A stretch of 64,000 bases of DNA, taken from contig CALIKV010000006.1 in the NCBI GenBank assembly GCA_938017505.1, forward strand, positions 114,927-178,926, in the 5' to 3' direction. The position numbers and the translations under genes are program-made. A model generated the notes under the pieces. That model was not told the DNA's origin. It was given only the letters and a program-made list of their open reading frames with translations, and ran no database searches. This stretch comes from an uncultured Sulfolobales archaeon. GTDB taxonomy: Archaea > Thermoproteota > Thermoprotei_A > Sulfolobales > NBVN01. This document shows, in pieces, positions 1 to 8,492 of the stretch; within the stretch, counting starts at the first letter, position 1, and each line of letters starts with the position of its first letter.

Positions 1-408
1 CAGCTCCTTAGATCCGTGGGCATTGATGAGAGGAAATACGTCCTGATGGCCATGCTCTTGAGCGGTATGTTAGCTGGTGCCGCGGGGGTTTCAATTCTCG
101 CTAATCCCGGGATCGGCAAGCTGGAGAAGATAGCTAATGTAGTCACCCCGCCTACGTTTAACCTGGGGTACACTGCAATACTGGTCTCATGGCTCTCAAT
201 GCTTGACCTACGCCTAGTTCCGGTCTACGCGTACGTGGTAGCCTCACTCTTCCAGGGAGGGGGCTTGCTTCAGTCGGAGGTCAACGCAAGGTTTCCAGGA
301 CTCTCGCTCACCGGAGCTGCCCTAACCTACATACCTATAGGGTCGATACTCTTGGTCTACGTGGTGTTGAGGGTGTTGGTTGATTACTCAGTGAGGTTTA
401 GGAGGTGA
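1..408 (+). CDS. ABC importer permease, nucleoside/simple-sugar type (3' part only)
   Basis: The reading frame is open to the left edge, so the true start lies outside the window. The visible 135 residues are strongly hydrophobic with at least three membrane segments and resemble the C-terminal half of BPD_transp_2 permeases such as NupP/YufP and RbsC, which carry nucleosides or simple sugars across the membrane with an ATPase and a lipoprotein. The listed start at 16 is an internal GTG. The stop overlaps the region where the next permease begins, so the two should be one operon and form the heterodimeric channel. The substrate cannot be told from this fragment. Confidence 0.8.
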   Translation, partial: QLLRSVGIDERKYVLMAMLLSGMLAGAAGVSILANPGIGKLEKIANVVTPPTFNLGYTAILVSWLSMLDLRLVPVYAYVVASLFQGGGLLQSEVNARFPGLSLTGAALTYIPIGSILLVYVVLRVLVDYSVRFRR

Positions 409-413
409 CGTGT

Positions 414-1337
414 TTGTTAGATCAAGTACAGGGTTTTGTATTGTCTATAACCCCGATCTTCACGTGCCTCTACCTAGCTAGCCTGGGTAACTCAATCGTG
501 GAGAAGTCAGGTATACTTAACCTAGCCATAGATGGTGCTTACACGCTTGGAACAGCTATGGCCTTCATCGCAGTTGCCTCAGTGCGTAATCCTACGTTAG
601 CTTTAATAATAACCTCGTTCTTGATAGGATTGCTGGGCATCCTGATCGCGTTCCTAACGACTAAACTGCCTATATCACATGGAGCGGTTGGACTCTCAAC
701 ACAGTTCGTTGGCTACGGCCTGGCATCATTCCTCGCTTACCCGGTCTCCATCAAGGTTAGGAACGAGGGCGTGCCTCTAAACACTTACCTCCCGGTCACT
801 GAAGTCGTGCTTTCATATTTAATCATCTCGTTGCTGATAGGCGTCATTACGCACGTTCTGATGTATCGAAGCAGGTTGGGAGTCGCTATAAGAGCGGTTG
901 GCGAGAACCCTGCGGTGGCGTCCTCACTCGGCACTAACGTACTTGGCGTGAGGGTTATAGCGGCGTTCATGGGGTATATCCTGATAGGGGTTGCTTCATC
1001 CCTCTACATACTCCTATACACGAAGAACTGGCAGGAAGGGGCTGGTATGGGATACGGATGGATTTCATTCGCCATCTCCATATCCGCCGGTAGACACCCG
1101 CTTGTGGGCATGGTGACCTCCCTAATATTCGCTTCTCTTATTAGGTACGCCTACGTACTACAAGACATTTTAATTAGCTACGGAATCAACGTCTCGAACT
1201 ATGCCGTGATCGCGATGCCCTTCATCGCAGCAATCATTATCCCGCTCACAGCTTCAGTAATCCCGCAGATGCGCAGGAGATTCACACCGCCAAAACACCT
1301 CGGGAAGATATTCTTTAGCGAGGAGAGGTCGGTCTAG
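414..1337 (+). CDS. ABC importer permease, NupQ/YufQ-like
   Basis: A polytopic membrane protein of about 307 residues with eight or so hydrophobic segments. Its start region (GNSIVEKSGILNLAIDGAY) is typical of the second permease of nucleoside/BMP-type importers. The track begins at GTG 405, but a GGAGGTGA ribosome site at 401-408 sits 5 nt before TTG 414, which I prefer. It follows the first permease with overlap or near-overlap, so they are co-translated and probably dimerise. The ATPase and binding protein would lie upstream of the window. The tail after the last membrane segment is basic (MRRRFTPPKHLGK), fitting the cytoplasmic side. Confidence 0.82.
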   Translation: MLDQVQGFVLSITPIFTCLYLASLGNSIVEKSGILNLAIDGAYTLGTAMAFIAVASVRNPTLALIITSFLIGLLGILIAFLTTKLPISHGAVGLSTQFVGYGLASFLAYPVSIKVRNEGVPLNTYLPVTEVVLSYLIISLLIGVITHVLMYRSRLGVAIRAVGENPAVASSLGTNVLGVRVIAAFMGYILIGVASSLYILLYTKNWQEGAGMGYGWISFAISISAGRHPLVGMVTSLIFASLIRYAYVLQDILISYGINVSNYAVIAMPFIAAIIIPLTASVIPQMRRRFTPPKHLGKIFFSEERSV

Positions 1338-1480
1338 CGCTTGAAGCTCCTCTCACCCACGTCCTAAACTATACTTAAAGCAAACGTTTTAAGATTCGGA
1401 CTAAAGATGCGGGTATTGACTCAGATTAATCTATAAAAAGTCACGAACTAATACTTGTCGTTTTAGGTTTATTCCTATGG

Positions 1481-1492
1481 AAATATTTTTAA
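1481..1492 (+). promoter_or_regulatory. TATA box of the tandem-HTH regulator gene
   Basis: AAATATTTTTAA lies about 40 bp before TTG 1531, with a GAGGG ribosome site at 1516-1520. A second AT-rich element, CTATAAAAAG, is at 1431-1440. The spacing fits an archaeal promoter with initiation near 1510. Confidence 0.5.
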
Positions 1493-1530
1493 GTATGTTT
1501 AATGATTTTTAATTTGAGGGATTACGAGCG

Positions 1531-2670
1531 TTGTGCGGATTCCTTGATTCCCCGATTACACAGCCTGGTGTCGAAACTCAATCCATGGCACTGAATAAGT
1601 ACCTCAATCCATCGCTCATAGACTTCATAGACCACCTGCAAAGCTTCGAGTACGTTCCAGAGATATCCGACGTAGCCGACTTAATAGATCTCCACACGTC
1701 AACCGTGTGGAAGTTAATGAAGACATTAAAACAGAGGGGATTGGCTCTTCAGGGACTTGTGGACGTTACTCGCATGGGGATGGTGGAGGTCATTTTAATC
1801 TTTGACAGACTCCTTAAGCTTCAGGAAGTCCCGAAATGCATGCTACGGGAATACTCCCCTATACTGCCATGGGGGTCGTATCTCAGGTACTTAGTGCCTA
1901 GAGGCTTTGTTGAGTCGTTCCTGAACTCACTTTACGTGAAGCTAGGGGTTGAGGCGAGGGAGGTGTACATATTGCCCATAACCATACACAGCAAACCAAG
2001 TCTTAGAGAATACTACGACGTGAACTCCAGGAGGTTCCTTCCTGAATGGGAGCAACTAGTCACGCGTATAAAAACGTACACAAGGGAGTTACTGCCTAGA
2101 GAAGCCCCACCCGAGAAGGTTAGGTACGATGAGATCGACCTATACCTCGTAAGGGAACTGGAGATCAACCCCTTCAACTCCGTGAAGTACATAACCAGGA
2201 AACTTAACGAGGAGCTCTACCCCAGTAAAGCTGTTAACTACATCCTAGTGTTGAGGCATTACAATAATCACGTCAAGAATAGAGGTGTAATAAAGGGGGT
2301 TAGACTTAAGTTAGAGGATGTCACCCTAGACACGCCCATTAAAACCTTAAGCGTGGTTGTCGGCAACCCGATAGATTTGCTGAAGATCTCCAGGGTGCTG
2401 ACCACCCACCCCTATTTCCTGGACGCGTATATCAACATCCCTGACAGCGTCTTAGTCACGCAGGCTCTAGTACCGCCTGGAACCATCTTTAGCCTGAGCC
2501 TACTCCTCGAAGAGCTTAAATCAGGGGGCTTAATAAAGACGTGGAGAAACATCTACCTTGATAGAGCAAGGTCGGCGAAATACGCGTTCCCTGTTAAAAT
2601 ACATTCGTTGACCATCGATGAAATGCTTAACGCAAGTGATGAGAAACTCTTGGTCAGGAAAATCACGTGA
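1531..2670 (+). CDS. Tandem helix-turn-helix transcriptional regulator
   Basis: A 379-residue soluble protein. Residues about 35-75 (EISDVADLIDLHTSTVWKL) read as a winged HTH. A second HTH-like stretch near residues 200-250 (YITRKLNEELYPSKAVNYIL) is followed by a mixed alpha/beta region that may sense a ligand. This two-HTH layout resembles large crenarchaeal Lrp/MarR-like regulators, but I do not recognise a named family. TTG 1531 follows GAGGG with 10 nt spacing; ATG 1585 is an alternative. It sits directly upstream of pgk-gap, with a perfect palindrome in between, so control of those genes is a reasonable inference and nothing more. Confidence 0.6.
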   Translation: MCGFLDSPITQPGVETQSMALNKYLNPSLIDFIDHLQSFEYVPEISDVADLIDLHTSTVWKLMKTLKQRGLALQGLVDVTRMGMVEVILIFDRLLKLQEVPKCMLREYSPILPWGSYLRYLVPRGFVESFLNSLYVKLGVEAREVYILPITIHSKPSLREYYDVNSRRFLPEWEQLVTRIKTYTRELLPREAPPEKVRYDEIDLYLVRELEINPFNSVKYITRKLNEELYPSKAVNYILVLRHYNNHVKNRGVIKGVRLKLEDVTLDTPIKTLSVVVGNPIDLLKISRVLTTHPYFLDAYINIPDSVLVTQALVPPGTIFSLSLLLEELKSGGLIKTWRNIYLDRARSAKYAFPVKIHSLTIDEMLNASDEKLLVRKIT

Positions 2671-2684
2671 GACCGGTGATTTAA

Positions 2685-2705
2685 GCCTCATGAGAGTCAT
2701 GAGGC
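2685..2705. promoter_or_regulatory. Perfect 9-bp inverted repeat upstream of the pgk promoter
   Basis: Arms GCCTCATGA and TCATGAGGC surround a GAG spacer. The element begins 15 bp after the regulator stop and ends 19 bp before the pgk TATA box, a usual place for a dimeric operator. It could instead form a hairpin at the end of the regulator mRNA, although no T-run follows. Confidence 0.5.
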
Positions 2706-2724
2706 ACGTTCCCACTTAGCAATA

Positions 2725-2732
2725 CTTATAAG
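2725..2732 (+). promoter_or_regulatory. TATA box of the pgk-gap-usp operon
   Basis: CTTATAAG sits about 37 bp before TTG 2766. Initiation about 25 bp downstream would leave a short leader. The box is itself palindromic, a pattern seen at other promoters in this window. Confidence 0.55.
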
Positions 2733-2765
2733 GTTGCTTGTGAGAGTCGTAAGGGATATGTTGGT

Positions 2766-4007
2766 TTGGAGGTATTACAGCTCCCCGCAATTGATGACAT
2801 CGAATTAACTGGGAGGAAGGTGCTCGTTAGAGTAGACTTCAACTCACCTGTGGATAAGGATGGGAGGATAATCGATGACTCCAGGATAAAGGCGCATAAA
2901 CCAACCCTGATGAAACTGATAAACACGGGAGCCGCTACGGTCGTGATTACTCATCAAGGCAGGCCGGGAGATAACGACTTCATCACTCTCGAGACGCACT
3001 TCGAGAAACTCAGGGAGGTACTTGGCATTGACGTTAAGTTCGTTGATGACGTCATAGGTCCTGCCGCACTCAAGGCTGTGAAAGACCTTAAGGGAGGTGA
3101 GGTTTTACTCCTAGATAATGTGAGGATAGTTTCAGAGGAGTTGATCGAGGCGGAGCCTGAAAAGCAGGCTAAGACCTACTTAGTCAGGAGGCTCTCGCCG
3201 TTCTTCGACTACTTCGTATTCGACGCTTTCGCCACAGCACATAGGTCCCAGCCCTCGATAGTCGGGTTTCCCATAGCACTCCCGTCCCTGATGGGTTACG
3301 TCATGAAGCATGAGCTTAACGCATTGAAGAGATCGCTCTCAAGTAGTGAGACGCCGAAGCTCTTCGTCTTAGGGGGTGCTAAGGTCAGGGACACTATTAA
3401 GATCGTGGAGTTCCTGACTAAGAGGAGGGTAGCTGACAGGATATTAACCACGGGGCTTGTCGGTCTAACGTTCCATGTGGCTAAGGGCGGTAGGGCGGGG
3501 AAGTCGCTGTTGAAGTTCCTTGACGAGAGAGGGCTTACCACGTTAATTCCCTTAGCACGTAGAGTGGTTTTATCTGGGGCGCCAGTGGACACGCCTTACG
3601 ACGTGAAGGTGATTAAGGAGGACGGGAGGGTTGTTGAGGAACCCATAAACATTGCTGACGGCGTGCCGGTTGATATCGGTTCATATACGGTGCTCATGTA
3701 CTCTGAGATGATCAGGGAGTCTTCAGTGGTGGTCATGAGAGGACCAGCAGGGTATGTCGAGGACTCCAGGTTCAGATCCGGAACCCTGGAGCTACTTAAG
3801 GCGGCGTTTGAGAGCAATGCGTATTTGATAGTGGGTGGTGGACACCTGGGTTCGATGTTCGACGAAATACCTGTGAGGAAAGAGGGGGGCTTCCACATCT
3901 CAACGGGAGGCGGCGCCCTTCTGATAGCGTTGTCAGGGGAGTCTCTTCCCGCCTTAAAAGCTCTTGAGCTCTCCTATAGGAAGTTTTTCACTGGTGGTCC
4001 TGTATGA
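2766..4007 (+). CDS. pgk: Phosphoglycerate kinase
   Basis: Transfers phosphate between 1,3-bisphosphoglycerate and ADP/ATP in glycolysis and gluconeogenesis. At 413 residues it has the usual archaeal length. Visible family motifs are VRVDFNSPV near residue 20, the nucleotide-domain GGAKVRDTIKIVEFL near 200 and the C-terminal GGGHLG near 365. The TTG start at 2766 follows a weak AGGGAT. Its last codons overlap the GAPDH start in an ATGA, so the two enzymes that share 1,3-bisphosphoglycerate are translationally coupled. In crenarchaea with a bypass GAPOR/GAPN the pair works mainly in gluconeogenesis; that direction is inference here. Confidence 0.96.
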   Translation: MEVLQLPAIDDIELTGRKVLVRVDFNSPVDKDGRIIDDSRIKAHKPTLMKLINTGAATVVITHQGRPGDNDFITLETHFEKLREVLGIDVKFVDDVIGPAALKAVKDLKGGEVLLLDNVRIVSEELIEAEPEKQAKTYLVRRLSPFFDYFVFDAFATAHRSQPSIVGFPIALPSLMGYVMKHELNALKRSLSSSETPKLFVLGGAKVRDTIKIVEFLTKRRVADRILTTGLVGLTFHVAKGGRAGKSLLKFLDERGLTTLIPLARRVVLSGAPVDTPYDVKVIKEDGRVVEEPINIADGVPVDIGSYTVLMYSEMIRESSVVVMRGPAGYVEDSRFRSGTLELLKAAFESNAYLIVGGGHLGSMFDEIPVRKEGGFHISTGGGALLIALSGESLPALKALELSYRKFFTGGPV

Positions 4008-5023
4008 AGGTAAGGGTAGGTGTTAACGGATATGGAACTATAGGCAAGAGGGTTGCTTGGGCGGTAACGCAACAACCTGACATGGAGTTAGCAGGCATCG
4101 TCAAGACAAGACCTAATTGGGAGGCGCTCTCGGCCGTTAAGAGAGGTTACAAGATATACACGTTGAGGGATAGCTTAAAGGAGTTCCACTCACGTGGTAT
4201 CGCTGTTCAGGGGGTGCTGGAGGATTTGATAACCTCTGTAGACGTGATCGTTGACGCGACCCCCGGCGACGTCGGCGCGACGAATAAGGCACTATATGAG
4301 AGGTTCTCACGTAAAGCTATATTCCAGGGGGGTGAGGAGCCAGGCATCGCTGAAGTGAGTTTTAATTCACTTGTGAACTACCGGGAGGCACTGGGTAGGA
4401 ATTACGTTAGAGTAGTGTCGTGCAATACCACTGGGCTCCTTAGAGTGATACACGCGATATCCAGAGTGGATAGAGTGAAGAACGTGAGAGGCTTGATCAT
4501 TAGGAGGGCGGCCGACTTAAAAGAAGTGAAGAAAGGCCCTGTGGAGGGGTTAGTACTCGACCCGCCTAAGCCACCGTCTCATCACGCTCTAGACGTGAAT
4601 ACGGTGATTAACGACTTGGACATAGTGACCTACGCTGTGATCGCTCCGACGACGTTAGCTCACGTACACGTACTACGCTTTACTATGGAGAGAAACGTCT
4701 CACTAGACAAGGTCCTTGACTCCCTAGCTAATACCCCCAGGATACTCCTGGTGGACGGGGGATTACTCAAGTCTACTGCTGAGTTGAGGGAACTGGCTCG
4801 TGATATCGGGAGGCCTTACGGAGATATATTCGAGAACGTCGTGTGGAGTGATAGCGTGTATGTCAGGGGCGATGAAGTCATGCTGACCTACGCAGTCCAT
4901 CAAGAGGCTATAGTTGTACCTGAAAACATAGATGCCGTACGTGCGATAACGAGGATCGCCGAGAGGGCTGAGGAGTCTATTAAGCTAACGGACGAGAGCC
5001 TGGGTATTAAGAGGTGGTTGTAG
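4004..5023 (+). CDS. gap: Glyceraldehyde-3-phosphate dehydrogenase, archaeal type II
   Basis: Interconverts glyceraldehyde-3-phosphate and 1,3-bisphosphoglycerate with NAD(P). The 339-residue protein starts with a Rossmann motif (VGVNGYGTIGKRVA, residues 5-18) and carries the catalytic cysteine at about residue 140 in SCNTTGL, both diagnostic of the archaeal enzyme. The start overlaps the pgk stop by 4 nt, and the downstream UspA gene begins at its stop, giving a three-gene operon driven from the pgk promoter. Confidence 0.96.
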   Translation: MKVRVGVNGYGTIGKRVAWAVTQQPDMELAGIVKTRPNWEALSAVKRGYKIYTLRDSLKEFHSRGIAVQGVLEDLITSVDVIVDATPGDVGATNKALYERFSRKAIFQGGEEPGIAEVSFNSLVNYREALGRNYVRVVSCNTTGLLRVIHAISRVDRVKNVRGLIIRRAADLKEVKKGPVEGLVLDPPKPPSHHALDVNTVINDLDIVTYAVIAPTTLAHVHVLRFTMERNVSLDKVLDSLANTPRILLVDGGLLKSTAELRELARDIGRPYGDIFENVVWSDSVYVRGDEVMLTYAVHQEAIVVPENIDAVRAITRIAERAEESIKLTDESLGIKRWL

Positions 5024-5448
5024 TGGGTTATCGCCCTGAACCAACATACCTCATAAGCTACGTATTCAGGAAGATCCTCATCCCAGTTGACGGATCTGCC
5101 ATGTGTTATAGAGCGCTTGAAGTAGGGCTCGACTTCGCGTTGAGATACGGCTCAAAACTGACTGCTCTTGTAGTTGAGGACCCTTCTATACCTAACGCCG
5201 ACGAGGTAAGTAAGAAGGTTAAGAAGATCGCGTCTGAGAGGGGTGTCAGTATAGAGGTTAAGGTAAAGAAGCCTAACTACCCTGATACCTCCGTTGCTAC
5301 AACGATTGTGGAGGAGATGTTTGAGGAGCATTATGACCTAGTCATAATAACAGCACGTGGGAGGACGCTTAACCCGGACCTCGCCTTAGGATCTGTGGCT
5401 CTCTCAGTAATCGTGAACTCAAATACCTCGGTGTTTTTAATCAGGTAG
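5023..5448 (+). CDS. UspA-family universal stress protein
   Basis: About 141 residues in the Usp fold (small nucleotide-binding alpha/beta protein): KILIPVDGS near the N-terminus, then ARGRTLNPDLALGSVALSVI matching the family ATP-binding glycine/serine loop near the C-terminus. The track starts at GTG 5014 inside gap, but GAGGTGG at 5011-5017 is positioned for GTG 5023, which also uses the last base of the gap stop. Being the last gene of pgk-gap-usp suggests a link to energy state; the ligand is unknown. Confidence 0.85.
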   Translation: MGYRPEPTYLISYVFRKILIPVDGSAMCYRALEVGLDFALRYGSKLTALVVEDPSIPNADEVSKKVKKIASERGVSIEVKVKKPNYPDTSVATTIVEEMFEEHYDLVIITARGRTLNPDLALGSVALSVIVNSNTSVFLIR

Positions 5449-5653
5449 TATTGACCGACAGCTTACGATGAGTTATTTGCTTTTAGCGAACTGAAGAGTG
5501 CTTACGGGCCTCGTGAATCTCTCGTTGAAAGTCTTGCATGGAAATCACGATCACAAGTCACGCGAGAGTGGGTGGGAGTCCTAGCTTGTTTCCCTCTCTG
5601 ACATCCATCCTTTTTATTAATTCGAGTCATAAGATCTAGTTAGGAGATGCAGG

Positions 5654-6907
5654 TTGGGCGTCTCACCAGCTAAGAAATACGTGTTTGACGAGATTCACGG
5701 CTATATAGTTTTGGACCCCCTCATCAGGGATCTGGTTGACACGCCGCCGTTGCAAAGGTTGAGGAGGATTAAGCAGTTATCTCAGGCTTGGTACGTCTTT
5801 CCTGGCGCTGTTCACACGAGGTTCTCCCATACGTTGGGCGTTGTGCGATTGGCGGAGAGGGTGGCAGACAAGCTGATCTCCGATGGATTGCTTGAGAGAG
5901 ATGAGAGGGACTTGCTCAGGGTTTCAGCGTTACTCCATGACATAGGTCATACACCCTATTCACACGCGCTTGAGTACGTGTTCTACACAAGCTTCGGCGT
6001 GAATCACGAGGAGTTAAGTCACATGTTAATAACGGAGGAGCCACACATCAGGGAGACGCTCTCGGATTACGGTCTTTCCCCAGGTGAGGTGGCCAAGATA
6101 GTAATTGGGGAACACGAGAACAGCGGTTTCGTCAACCTCCTGAACGGCGATCTAGACGTTGACAGGCTTGACTACCTGCCTCGAGACGCTCTACACACTG
6201 GGGTTAGGTACGGTCTAATAGATCTGGAGAGGATAATACAGACGTTAACCCTAGATGATGAAGGTAATGTAGCTGTACATCCTAAAGCCATCCAAGCAGT
6301 GGAGTCATTCTACGTGTCCAGGCTTCACATGTACAGGGCTGTCTACTACCATAAAACCATAACTGGCTACCAGCTCTTGTTAGCATCTATATACGAGTTA
6401 ATGATGCTTGAGAGCGAGGTCAAGAGCCTGCTAGACCCCTTCACGTCTCTCGAGGGTATTAGGAAGTCCGTGAGGGACGGTACTATAAGCGCCTGGGATG
6501 ACTTCCTAGTGGGAGGCGTCATAAACGTGGTCCTAGCTAAGAAGCTAGGCAGTGAAATCCTGCAGGAGCTGATTAAATCCTACACTAACAGGAGAGGGTA
6601 TAGAGCTGTGTATAACCACATAAGCTTTAAGCAGGAGGCGGGAGTCACGCCGTCTGAGATGGAGAAACTGAATAAGGTAAATAGATCACTCATGTTGAGA
6701 GGTGTAGGCACATACTCATTTAGAACATACACAGAGTCCGTCCCTGTAGTCTCTAGGGAGAAGGAGGTGAGGGTGTTGGTCGACTCTAGGCCTGTCAAGA
6801 TCTCGGAGACTGACGATTCAATAGTGAAGAACCTGCCTAGGTATATGGAGATAGTTAGGGTTTACTCACTGCCTTCGGTGGAAGAGATCGTTAAGAAGAC
6901 CCTGTAG
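5654..6907 (+). CDS. HD-superfamily phosphohydrolase, SAMHD1-like (copy 1)
   Basis: A 417-residue protein of the COG1078 HD family, related to SAMHD1 and dGTPases. Metal-site motifs are clear: HTRFSH (residues 54-59), LLHDIGHTPYSH with the HD pair at 95-96, and a distal aspartate in DVDRLDYLPRDA near 173. Family members hydrolyse dNTPs or related nucleotides; the substrate here is not known. TTG 5654 follows TAGGAGAT at 5641-5648. The 3' end overlaps the convergent rimI-like gene by 17 bp. A paralogue lies at 21.4 kb with the same N-terminal architecture (DPIHGY...PLQRLRR). Confidence 0.85.
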   Translation: MGVSPAKKYVFDEIHGYIVLDPLIRDLVDTPPLQRLRRIKQLSQAWYVFPGAVHTRFSHTLGVVRLAERVADKLISDGLLERDERDLLRVSALLHDIGHTPYSHALEYVFYTSFGVNHEELSHMLITEEPHIRETLSDYGLSPGEVAKIVIGEHENSGFVNLLNGDLDVDRLDYLPRDALHTGVRYGLIDLERIIQTLTLDDEGNVAVHPKAIQAVESFYVSRLHMYRAVYYHKTITGYQLLLASIYELMMLESEVKSLLDPFTSLEGIRKSVRDGTISAWDDFLVGGVINVVLAKKLGSEILQELIKSYTNRRGYRAVYNHISFKQEAGVTPSEMEKLNKVNRSLMLRGVGTYSFRTYTESVPVVSREKEVRVLVDSRPVKISETDDSIVKNLPRYMEIVRVYSLPSVEEIVKKTL

Positions 6908-7376
6908 ATTTCCCCGGCTTCCTTAGATGCTTCGACATCAGATATGCGTCAGAGTCTGGATAGTAATTGGGTATCCTCTCAATAACCTCGTAACCCAGCT
7001 TCCTGTAGAGTTTCAAAGCCTCCTCGTTAAGAACGGAGACCTCAAGCCTCACACACTCAAGGTCCATACCCACACACCTGTCCTCAAACACCTCAATCAA
7101 CCTACTTCCTAAACCCATTCCACGAAAGTCAGGATCCACCGCTATCGATGCGATATGGCAACAATTATCGCTCGTCACGAAGCCCGTGATGTATCCAGCC
7201 ACCTCACCATCACACTCAACTACTAGGAACAACTCCGGGTGTAGGAAGAGCGCCGATATGAAGATTATCTTGGGGTAGGGATGCTTGAAGGATCTCCTCT
7301 CCACTCTAACGATCAAGTCTATGTCTTCAGGTGAGGCATTCCTAACATTACATCTCAGCGTGGCGCCGAACGCCAT
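6891..7376 (-). CDS. rimI: RimI-like protein N-terminal acetyltransferase (GNAT)
   Basis: 161 residues with the GNAT core: the acetyl-CoA loop RGMGLGSRLI near residue 90, beta-4 IASIAVDP before it, and the C-terminal NEEALKLYRKLGYEV typical of RimI/Ard1. Archaeal members acetylate protein N-termini, including Alba-type chromatin proteins in Sulfolobus. The start overlaps the 3' end of the HypE-like gene by 22 bp, so the two minus-strand genes form an operon; the 3' end overlaps the HD gene convergently. Confidence 0.85.
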   Translation of the reverse strand: MAFGATLRCNVRNASPEDIDLIVRVERRSFKHPYPKIIFISALFLHPELFLVVECDGEVAGYITGFVTSDNCCHIASIAVDPDFRGMGLGSRLIEVFEDRCVGMDLECVRLEVSVLNEEALKLYRKLGYEVIERIPNYYPDSDAYLMSKHLRKPGKSTGSS

Positions 7377-8374
7377 AACCTAATGACCTCGTCCTCAACA
7401 TATGGCGTGTAGATAAGGTCCTTAATGGCGTCTCCCTCAACTACTTCAAGAAGCGGGGCTTCAGGACCTCTTGAAAGAGCCTCGCCTATCACGGAGGCTC
7501 TTATACCGTGCTTCTCGAGCAGTGACACGGCGTCCTCAACCTTCTCCCTCGAGATTGAAGCGAGCAGAGCCCCTGAGGAGAGCATCTTCAGGGGATCTAT
7601 TTTAAGGGCTTTAGTCACCTCCGCGGTTACCTGATGGATAGGGATCCTGTCTAAGTAGACCCTAATCAGCTTGTTAGACGCGTAAGCCATTTCAGCAAGC
7701 CCGCCTAAAATACCCCCCTCCGTCGGGTCATGCATTGCATTCGCTAACCCCTCCCTACTCAAGAGAGTTGCTTCCTCTACAACGCTTACGCTAGTAATAA
7801 ACTCATCACCCTCATCCAGGGATTCCTCATCAACACCCCTAGCACTTAGAACATCCCTGAAGTCTGATGAAAGCACTGCCGTTCCTTCAATCCCAGCATA
7901 CTTACTCATTATTATTAAATCGCCCTCCCCAACCCTATCAACCCTGACCAATCTATCCTGCCTGACCAGACCAAAAGCAGTTGTAATAGCTACGGGCCTT
8001 GACACGCTATCAGTGAATTCGGTGTGACCGCCTACCATGGAGGCCTCGTACCTGCTCAGCGCCTCCTTCATGGACTGCGTTATCACGTCAACCAACCCTT
8101 CGTTAAGGCTCTCCGGGAGCAGTAAAACCGTAGTGAAGAACTTAGGGTACGCACCGGTCATAGCAACGTCGTTAGCGGGTATTACTACAGACAGCGTTCC
8201 CAAATGTCTTACAGCGCCTGATATCGGGTCGGGGTGCACAGCAACTAGCGTTTCGTCACAGACCCTAATCACGGCGGCGTCAACCCCTATGCCGGCCTGC
8301 AGTATCACGTCAGGGTTCGAGCTGCTGAACCTCTCAAACACGTACTTAACTAATGCCTCCGGCCTAAGCTTCAT
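7355..8374 (-). CDS. AIR synthase-related protein, HypE-like
   Basis: 339 residues of the PurM/ThiL/SelD/HypE fold: an N-terminal ATP-binding domain with VVIPANDVAMTGAYPKFF near residue 65 and MVGGHTEF near 115, then the C-terminal domain with AMHDPTEGGILGGLAEM near 213. HypE makes the cyanide ligand of NiFe hydrogenases, but no other hyp or hydrogenase gene is in the window and the C-terminal PRIC-type carbamoyl-acceptor tail of true HypE is absent (it ends RLWRSAPR). I therefore call it HypE-like with unknown substrate. Such stand-alone proteins are common in crenarchaea. Confidence 0.75.
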   Translation of the reverse strand: MKLRPEALVKYVFERFSSSNPDVILQAGIGVDAAVIRVCDETLVAVHPDPISGAVRHLGTLSVVIPANDVAMTGAYPKFFTTVLLLPESLNEGLVDVITQSMKEALSRYEASMVGGHTEFTDSVSRPVAITTAFGLVRQDRLVRVDRVGEGDLIIMSKYAGIEGTAVLSSDFRDVLSARGVDEESLDEGDEFITSVSVVEEATLLSREGLANAMHDPTEGGILGGLAEMAYASNKLIRVYLDRIPIHQVTAEVTKALKIDPLKMLSSGALLASISREKVEDAVSLLEKHGIRASVIGEALSRGPEAPLLEVVEGDAIKDLIYTPYVEDEVIRLWRSAPR

Positions 8375-8492
8375 TACCCCACCAGGAGGGTTATATCGCG
8401 GGAGTAAATATTTGTGTTTAAAACTGCGTCACTGCACTTAAATCACTGATCGATTAATGTTCTGTGGGCGATTGAGCTAGTGAGGTGCTACC

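Noticed and set aside
5495-5581. 28-aa ORF with GNHD
   Set aside because: The GNHD is isolated, with no other phosphoesterase motif and no room for the fold.
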